From NCBI GenBank assembly GCA_012295275.1, contig CM022674.1:4613936-4656435 (forward strand): DNA of 42,500 bases. Direction: 5' to 3'. The position numbers and the translations under genes were made by a program. Below the pieces are notes generated by a model. It worked only from the letters and a program-made list of their open reading frames with translations, was not told the origin of the DNA and did not search any database. Of this stretch, positions 35,744 to 42,500 are shown in pieces; the first letter of the stretch is position 1, and the number at the start of each line of letters is the position of its first letter. The stretch is from Chrysomallon squamiferum (taxonomy: Eukaryota > Mollusca > Gastropoda > Neomphalida > Peltospiridae).

Positions 35744-37755
35744 TTACACTTTTTGACAAAGTTTTCTGTGTACTTAATTACAATGTATACCTATTTTAAT
35801 CACATTTTTGTGAATTTTATTTTCCTCTGTATTTATGGTATCAGTTTTCGATCTTTTTTTTTTTTTTTTTTAAAATATGTCTGAGCACTTGCCAACAACA
35901 TCTTTAGGTTGTGACATAAACTAAAATACAAAATATTTATTTGTCTTGATTAGCGATAAAGATTAAACTGCCTTGTGGTAATCTGAGAAAATATTTAGTC
36001 TGCTGATTTCAGAAAACAGTAAATGAACAACAGTAATAATTTGTTAATCACTAAGTCAACAAAAAAGAAATAATAAAAAAATGTGTGTAAATGAAGAGTA
36101 GTTTTTCAGTAGTTCTTAATAAATTAAAAATAAAAACTAGCTGAACAGTAAATTGCGAAATCTGTTAATCAACTCATTATGAACAATTTTTTTTTTTTTT
36201 TTTTTTTATTATTATTATTAAAATGAAATTATCAAATCTTTCATTTAAATAAAATTAAGAACTGAAAAATATTGAAATAAAAAATACGTATAAATGTCAA
36301 TAAAAAAAAATTTGAGGAAACAATCAAAATAAACATTAAAAAAATATGAATAATTAAAAAAAAAAAAAATTAAAAATGTGAGATAAATATACCTACTAAA
36401 ATATAAAAATTGGCTTTGATAAGTGAAAATCATGGTGCTCTTTACAAATGAACAAACCAAATGTATATCAAAAACTAAACTCATGCTCTCTGCTTCATGC
36501 CGGGCCAGTTTAGAAGTGATAATAAACAGTTTGTCATTGCCAAGTTTCCTTTGAAAATGTGCCAAAACAAAGACTTTTTAGCGATATAAAAAAAAAAAAA
36601 AAAAAAATGTATCCCAAATGTAAATTAAATGACACTGAAAAATCAGATAAAATGTATGTGATTATCTTTTTATATACATGACTGTAAAGTTATTTGTGTA
36701 TTTTCTACAACTTGTTTTAGTCTTTTGCATCGGTTCCATTGATAAAAACTAATCTGTATAATGTTGAATCAAACTTTATTGACAATGTTATTGGTTTATT
36801 TTTAATATTTATAAATTTGACACCAGTTAACTGTTACCATAAGAATGTGTTGAATTTGTATTTTATTAAATAAATACTGGCTTATTTTAGAAATAGAAAA
36901 TAACCTGTCAATGATGTTCAGATTACAATTTAATAAATACAAAAATTTATTATCAGACTAATTTCATTTTTGAGAAAAATGAAAAAACAAAGGAAGTACA
37001 TTGGTTCCGTTTGATATTTAAAACAGAACTCTGGACAAATATGATTTGCTTATCAATTTAATCACTTTTATATTTCACAGTATTTTCAGCAACTGTATTG
37101 AAATTACAAGAAATTTAAAACTGATTGCAAACATCCCAAAGACATGATGAATATTCATACAACTTGGCAATGATGTTGTTATTCTGTTTCATTTGGAGAA
37201 CTAAAACTACCTCCAATTTGTTTTTTCTTTTAACAAATCTAAAGTATTTATTACCTTTCTTATTTTATTTATTTGAACGAGATTTAATATTTGATTTTAC
37301 CAGTATTAATTAGTATTTTGCTTGTTAATTCATTTATTTTTTTGTTATTTTTTTATTAGTCAATTTTTAATCTATCACTTTATTTAAATTTTTCTGAATA
37401 CACTGCACATGAATTTTTAACAAACCTGTTACATCACGTTTTCTTCACAAATAATAATGCTAAATAAATTATAAAAATACAAATAAGGCAGTAATTTTAT
37501 TATTACATTACCATCATCAAAAGTAGACATTTTATACCAGCTAGATTTTAGGACAAGAACCCACCGAAAAGTCAGTTCTTAACAATAGTTTTTTATTGTT
37601 GTTATTTACAGTTTTGGTAGTTTTTTTTTTGTTGATATCATCACTTCTCTTCTGGCCCGTGTTGTAAAGTGTGTGTGGTGTCACAGGAAGGAAATTATAA
37701 GTCTGTTGTATATATTGTCTTCCTGTCAATAAAGCTTACCACACTAATATTGTGT
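33731..37755 (+). other. Probable long 3' UTR of calsyntenin
   Basis: About 4 kb of AT-rich DNA lacks any supported gene and is followed by a convincing polyadenylation signal. Homopolymer T runs are frequent (34,410, 35,855, 36,187), and an AT dinucleotide run lies near 35,711-35,730. Earlier AATAAA motifs (for example near 34,823) could give shorter transcripts. Small open frames here, including the one at 36,245-36,565 on the minus strand, resemble no known protein. Confidence 0.45.
37728..37733 (+). terminator. Polyadenylation signal AATAAA, probable calsyntenin 3' end
   Basis: AATAAA is followed about 15-35 bases later by a GU-rich stretch ('ttgtgtttttgttgttc'). This is the strongest signal-plus-downstream-element pair between the calsyntenin stop and the convergent CARD gene. 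Confidence 0.5.
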
Positions 37756-38203
37756 TTTTGTTGTTCTTCCTGCTGCTGCTATTTCTTAAACTTGTACATG
37801 CCTGATAAGATTTTAGCGTTTAAACAGATTTGAATGATCATGATAAATTAATTTTAAAATGTTTTGTACTCAGTTGGATTCTTAACGATTAGATATGGCT
37901 AATTCAAGTATAGCTCCAGTTACCTCCCTTATCAATTCTAAAAATATTAGTTTTATATAAATGTTTACAGTAAATTGTAAAGTATTGATATTTTCATATT
38001 TAATTAAATAAATCATTAAACAAAGAGAATTAAATTTTCTGGTCATAAATTGTAATTTCTTTTTGCTTCATCGACGTGTCAGTGTATCCATTTTCGGGTT
38101 AATTTCTGGTTAACTGAAATATTGTGTCTTTACTGAAATAAAATAAATTAATATTATATTTCCTGAAAGTGCGTATTGAGAGCTGTTCTCAATGATGACA
38201 AAC
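37756..38203. other. Spacer between convergent genes
   Basis: About 450 bp of AT-rich unique sequence between the probable 3' ends of calsyntenin (plus) and the CARD gene (minus). Nothing was recognised. Confidence 0.45.
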
Positions 38204-38204
38204 T

Positions 38205-38360
38205 CATATTTACGTAAAACATTTTTATTGGATACAAAATGTCAAATTTAATAATAATTAAAAACAAAAATAGTGGCATGTCCATGAGTAGTCAGTGTTT
38301 AGCAGCCTTTTCAGTATTGAGTAATACTGAGTCTTCATTCTCCTCCTTTGCACTTTCCTT
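38205..38360 (-). other. Possible terminal exon of the CARD gene
   Basis: A good acceptor 'tttattttcag' precedes 38,360. In phase 0 the sequence is open for 22 acidic or basic codons ('KESAKEENEDSVLLNTEKA') before TGA. In the phase actually delivered by the upstream exons (1) it is open for eight codons. Since exon b already stops, this is probably 3' UTR or an alternative end. Confidence 0.4.
38224..38229 (-). terminator. Polyadenylation signal for the CARD gene
   Basis: AATAAA on the minus strand, about 110 bases beyond the start of the terminal exon's untranslated part, followed by a 'atgagtttgtcatc' stretch. It is consistent with the gene's 3' end near 38,205. Confidence 0.45.
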
Positions 38361-38747
38361 CTGAAAATAAATAAATAAAGTAACATAAGTAAATTATTAG
38401 TAGGCTTAAATGAAGGTAATGAGTTAAAACAATGCTGATCATATCAGGATGTCGAATACTGGTATAAATGTACATGTGTGGAGACCAACAAGCAGAAAAA
38501 TACAGACGCAATGCGAAAAGAAGACGACAGATAGCCAGTAAAGACATAATTATGAGACGGTCAACTAAAAATACAGACAGAGGGATGGCTAATGAAATAG
38601 AAATAAATAAATGCAAAAACACATTGATCGTATGAAAGATAGAGAGACAGAAAGACAGACGAAGCTACATGGAGATAAAAAGGAGATAATGAGATGTGCC
38701 AATAAGACAGTTTAAGTACACACATCTGATAGTAAAATCTACCAACC

Positions 38748-38827
38748 TCAGCACAAATCCAATATTTCAGAGCTGTCATCGTCTTCCTGTTGCTGATCAG
38801 TATTTACGCTTTCACCATTTTCAACAC
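38748..38827 (-). CDS. CARD gene, acidic tail exon b with stop
   Basis: Acceptor 'gctgtag', phase 1. It encodes 'VENGESVNTDQQQEDDDSSE' and ends 'ILDLC' at TGA (38,748-38,750). A donor-like 'g|gttggt' follows one base after the stop, so the exon may end at 38,747. Confidence 0.6.
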
Positions 38828-38895
38828 CTACAGCAGCAATTTAAATAAATAAATCAACAAACAAACAAACAAATAAAAATAAATAAATAAACAAA

Positions 38896-38975
<80 letters not shown>

Positions 38976-39536
38976 CAAAAAATAAAAACAAATTATCAGT
39001 AATAACAAAAATAAAAATAGCATCCAAGTTAGAAACATATTCAAAAAGAGACAGCAAACAGGTAGAAATCGGGTAAACAGTCGAACTGACGTCCAGAAAG
39101 TGGAGAATGAAAGAAGAAAGAAACAGTCAGACTAACGGAAAGACACAAATCCTTCCAGAGAAAAAAATAGATATGGGGATGAAATTATTATTTTATCATA
39201 AACAAATTAATCATCGTACAGAAAAATTTAGATAGATAGAATATGAAAGACAGACGAAGTGCATGGGTGGAAAGATAGACACAGATAATGAGATACACCG
39301 ATACGACAGTTTAAGTATGAGAGACAAAGAAACACTATTAAAACCCACCGTTTCCGCCGTTGTGGGAGTCATTATCTGCCTCAGAAACGTCTTGGTTTTG
39401 TTGCACATCAGCAGCAACGTTTTGATCTGCTTCAACACTCAGAGCTAGAAATAAATACAAAAAATGATTAGCAATAAGAGAAAAAAAAATATTAGTTTAT
39501 CAAGGAGAAATTAATCATTGCTCAGAAATATTAACA

Positions 39537-39591
<55 letters not shown>

Positions 39592-39923
39592 CAACAACAA
39601 ACAAAACAACCAACAACAACAACAACAACAGTGTGTCTAAAAATAATATTTCAGTTCATTTATGCAGCCTCAATAGACCTACTTTGTGATACTCACAAGG
39701 AAATGGTAAATTTCTATTTGTCAGCTCCGTGTTAAGTATTTCTACGGCTCCTGTCTCATTGGCACTGTATAACGCACGATAAAAATCGCCAAAGGCTCTA
39801 GAGCCTCTTCCTGGTAAAATCTCGAGAAGTTTTCTTATTCTGTTACTCCGTGTAGATACCGCCTGTAATTTTTATTTTTTGAAAAGATAATAATTATAAC
39901 AACAACAACAACAAAAACAACAG

Positions 39924-39986
<63 letters not shown>

Positions 39987-40033
39987 TAACAATAATAATA
40001 ATAATGATGATGATGATGATGATGATGAGAATG

Positions 40034-40074
<41 letters not shown>

Positions 40075-40481
40075 AATAATAGTAATAATAACAACAACAA
40101 CATCAAACATTAAAATATCATTACAAAAAGATTAGAAATTCTCACACTAGAAAATCATAATTATGTGCATCGACACTGTATCTAAATTGCTTTGCATAGT
40201 GCCAGGACATTTATGAACTAGAGAAGGATGAAAAAAATAAACAAAACCTTCAAACTTGTACATGACATCGTATACATAATACACACAGATGCGTTTTCAT
40301 TTTTTTCATGTTTTCTTATTTATTTTATTTTTTATTTTTTTTCTACCTGGATAACCTCTAGATGTTCTTCAGTGATTGTTTTACTGGAAAGAAGGTAATC
40401 AAGTACACTTTCTACATTCGTAATGGTGTTAACAAGGACTGGACGACGTTCCCTGAGTATCTCTGTGAATCCAGGATTCAT
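38748..40481 (-). CDS. CARD-domain protein with duplicated acidic tail exons
   Basis: Exons on the minus strand: 40347-40481 (start codon to donor), 39697-39862, 39349-39444 and 38748-38827 (stop TGA 38,748-38,750). This gives 477 nt, or 158 residues, with phases 0, 1 and 1 and GT-AG at each junction. Residues 1 to about 90 form a caspase recruitment domain. Its first half has 'LRERRPVLVNTI' and 'VLDYLLSSKTITEEHLEVI'. Its second half has 'RIRKLLEILPGRGSRAFGDFYRAL', the typical L-x-x-x-P-x-(K/R)G-x-x-A-F-x-x-F pattern. CARDs pair with other CARDs in apoptosis and innate-immune signalling (caspase-2/9, Apaf-1, RAIDD, CARD-only regulators). The rest is a hydrophilic Asp/Gln/Asn-rich tail without a domain, so this may be a small adaptor or a CARD-only regulator, and the partner cannot be told. 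Upstream non-coding exons probably exist, because a splice acceptor lies 2 bases before the ATG. Confidence 0.8.
38894..38976. repeat. (ACT)n-(AAT)n microsatellite
   Basis: About 15 ACT units followed by about 11 AAT units, in the intron between the two tail exons of the CARD gene. Confidence 0.95.
39349..39444 (-). CDS. CARD gene, acidic tail exon a
   Basis: Acceptor 'tttctag', donor 'aacg|gtgggt', phases 1 and 1, 96 nt. It encodes a tail rich in Asp, Gln, Asn and Val ('EADQNVAADVQQNQDVSEAD'). It shares flanking sequence with the next exon (see findings). Confidence 0.65.
39536..39632. repeat. (AAT)n-(AAC)n microsatellite
   Basis: AAT run to about 39,590, then AAC-rich sequence, in a CARD gene intron. 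Confidence 0.9.
39697..39862 (-). CDS. CARD gene, exon with CARD helices 4-6
   Basis: Acceptor 'aaaattacag', donor 'cctt|gtgagt', phases 0 and 1. It encodes 'RKLLEILPGRGSRAFGDFYRAL' and 'NETGAVEILNTEL', completing the CARD. Confidence 0.82.
39895..40105. repeat. (AAC)n-(AAT)n-(ATG)n block
   Basis: Runs of AAC, AAT and ATG/GAT triplets in the CARD gene intron between the two CARD-coding exons. Confidence 0.95.
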
Positions 40482-40483
40482 TT
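40347..40483 (-). CDS. CARD gene, first coding exon
   Basis: Acceptor 'ctatttttcaag' (minus strand), then 'aa' and ATG at 40,481. It encodes 45 residues covering CARD helices 1 to about 3 and ends in CAG before donor 'gtagaa', phase 0. The frame is also open upstream of the ATG, but that part looks intronic. Confidence 0.8.
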
Positions 40484-40795
40484 CTTGAAAAATAGAATTA
40501 ATTACAACAATAATCATCAAATCTTAACAAGAATTGTACTTTATGCAGTTTCAGTTGAGATTTATTTTATGTTGGTTTTTCGAATACGATACATATCATT
40601 TCGTGTGCACACCATTAAAAAACATACAAAAAGAAAGGAAAACACGCATTAAAAGACTGAAAGTAAATAGTTAATTCTGCAGAGATCCCAAAAATAGAGC
40701 ATCTTTCAGCAATTCAGCAAGGATATATAATTATTTTATAATCTGAATAGCCAATAACTGAACATGTAAAAATATAGGTGGCTTATACCAGGAAT
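40484..40795 (-). other. Upstream intron or 5' region of the CARD gene
   Basis: AT-rich sequence upstream of the first coding exon. No further coding exon could be supported. Confidence 0.4.
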
Positions 40796-40796
40796 T

Positions 40797-40819
40797 GTTA
40801 TTATTAGTAGTATTATTAT

Positions 40820-40851
<32 letters not shown>

Positions 40852-40869
40852 TTATTATTATTATTATTT
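40797..40869. repeat. (ATT)n microsatellite
   Basis: ATT units with a few interruptions. Confidence 0.95.
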
Positions 40870-42010
40870 AAATACCCCAATTTACATCATTTTGGCCTAC
40901 GTCGAACTTGCCTTTGAGCAATTTTCTCTAAACTAAATTTCAGATCAGCGAACGTCATTGTGTCAACCACTATCTCCGCACGTTACATCATAAAAAGAAT
41001 GAAAAATAAAAGTTCATTTAAAAGAAGTAAAATCCATAAAATTATTCAATTCCTTAATGATAGTTTTAGTCCCGCAGACAAACGCCATATTTGTGCTACA
41101 CCTCGTTTTGGAGTCTTAAAGTTTTGCTTAGTGCTGATTATAAAATTTTAAGACATATTTACTGAGAAAATGCAGAGTGACATCTTTTCACCTTGACCTT
41201 AATGTGGCCATCACTGAATCGGAAAAATCTATTTGCCTCTTACCTTAATGTCTTGATAAGATAGAAACATAAAGTAAAAGTATTTTAATGTGTTTTCAGT
41301 CATATCATATCGAATGCAGATATGAATGTTTCCTAAGTAAAACGCAAATAATAATCATAATAATAATAAAAATCAAGATGGCCACCAGATGACATTCATT
41401 GCAAAAAATGCACTTTCTCAGTGAGCTATAATTGTACAAACTTTTGGGGCATCTTGTCCATTTTTCAGGTGCTTTCTCTAGCAGTTCTATTTACATTTAA
41501 TAAAATGAGCTATTATATTTCGTAGCATTTACAATGTGACCTTCGGCTTCTGAATATAATACACATTCAACACCTAAAGATCTCTCAGCTGACTTCGATC
41601 CCAACATCAGTTTACAAAGAAACAGGAGACATTCAAAAGCTAAATCTGTGTTGAAGAAGCAACTGAAAGCTGATGTCATCCAGATATGCTTCAAACAGAG
41701 AGGAAGCTGCAAAAAGGAGATTTGGATGCGAGAGTGGCATTCCTTATTCAGAAGTGGTAGCTGAGAGCTTCTCTGTCTTGCACGATGTTCTATGCTTGTC
41801 ACGATGGAAATTGCTACAAGAAACTTTCAGTTGCAGAGTCAAGTTCCTAATGATCCAAACTAGAATGTACCTGTAACAGCATACATATATGTTTAGAGGG
41901 AGTGAACCAGCAAGGCTTTTGTCTTCTTTTCTTTCCTTCTTCTTTGAGTTGAGAAGAAATCTATCATAGTCTCATGCATCGTTGTTACCGATGCACTTCA
42001 AAAATGAAAT
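40870..42010. other. Unassigned unique sequence
   Basis: Ordinary-complexity DNA. The stretch at 41,490-41,880 is less AT-rich and has open frames on both strands (minus 41,497-41,802; plus about 41,570-41,762), but neither peptide resembles a family I know. It may be an old element or an unrecognised exon. Confidence 0.35.
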
Positions 42011-42023
42011 ATTATTTTTATTT

Positions 42024-42245
42024 ACATACTAGTCACCGGCCTATACCTAACATAATAATATATATAGAAATACAGTACACTACAATATTTCTTTTTCTTA
42101 TTTTATTTTATTTTTATTTTTATTTTTTACGTATCAGTCAATGGCCTATGCCTAACATGTTAATATATATAAGTACAGTACTCTTTAATAATTAAATATT
42201 TTTGGTATACATATTAGTCACTTGCCTATGCTTAACATGATGATG
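42024..42245. repeat. Three diverged copies of a short repeat
   Basis: 'agtca(c)…gcctat(a/g)c(c/t)taacat' occurs at 42,031, 42,136 and 42,216, each preceded by 'ta(c/t)(a/g)tatta'-like sequence and followed by AT-rich sequence. Spacings are 105 and 80 bp. Confidence 0.75.
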
Positions 42246-42500
42246 TATACAGCGTATTAAAGACACAGAGTACTTTAATCTAAATTAAAAACCGAATTAC
42301 ATTTTCTTCTGGAAAGAACTAAAGGAATAGGACGCGATGCCTTGTACATGTTAAAACTTTGTATGATGGATATTTTAAAAAGTGGAATTCATCTTCTGTC
42401 TACAGATAAGCATGCATCGGACCTTCTCTTTCTGATTTCAGACGACACACAGAATTTAAAAACAAAACTAATTCTCTACTGTAATCGTAAATTTCATAAG
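42246..42500. other. Window end, nothing recognised
   Basis: AT-rich sequence with a short open stretch running off the window end, which is too short to assign. Confidence 0.4.

Noticed and set aside
38561-38779. 72-codon minus-strand open frame overlapping CARD exon b
   Set aside because: Its frame hits a stop upstream within the exon and lacks the acidic/Gln composition shared with exon a. The phase dictated by splicing supports the other frame.

Overview
The window is nuclear DNA from an animal. It is AT-rich, has spliced genes and is crowded with microsatellites ((CT/GA)n, (TAA)n, (ACT)n, (TATAA)n, poly-T). The protein content and the repeat style fit a lophotrochozoan, most likely a cephalopod mollusc such as an octopod. 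That placement is an inference, because nothing here is a species marker. No rRNA, confident tRNA, CRISPR or bacterial-style operon is visible.

Layout. Bases 1-16.5 kb hold no gene I can support. They consist of simple repeats, several degenerate tandem arrays (69 bp, about 200 bp and about 62 bp units), a pair of about 0.65 kb inverted repeat arms (about 7.09-7.77 kb and 10.15-10.81 kb), and a hAT-like transposon end near 12.48 kb. At 16,596-18,645 on the minus strand lies a single-exon, GC-richer gene for a secreted-then-anchored LRR-Ig transmembrane protein with a class I PDZ ligand at its C-terminus. It carries one single-base frameshift near 17,970. From 18.7 to 21.9 kb there is intergenic and upstream sequence.

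At 22,142-33,730 on the plus strand lies a complete calsyntenin gene. I resolved 15 coding exons from splice signals and protein similarity. Together they encode 973 residues: signal peptide, two cadherin repeats, LamG/LNS-like domain, transmembrane segment, and an acidic tail with two WD motifs of the kind that bind kinesin light chain. Two tail variants can be read directly from the sequence: retention of the last intron, and a NAGNAG tandem acceptor. Its 3' UTR may run to a strong polyadenylation signal at 37,728.

A convergent minus-strand gene (about 40,483 down to about 38,205) encodes a small CARD-domain protein. Its acidic/Gln-rich tail is built from two tandemly duplicated phase 1-1 exons. 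The last 2 kb holds (TAA)n tracts, an unassigned low-complexity-free stretch, and three diverged copies of a short repeat.

LRR-Ig proteins and calsyntenins are both typical neuronal or synaptic membrane proteins, and the CARD protein belongs to cell-death or innate signalling families. I see no sign that the three genes form one functional unit. All coordinates were read by eye, with no alignment or search run.
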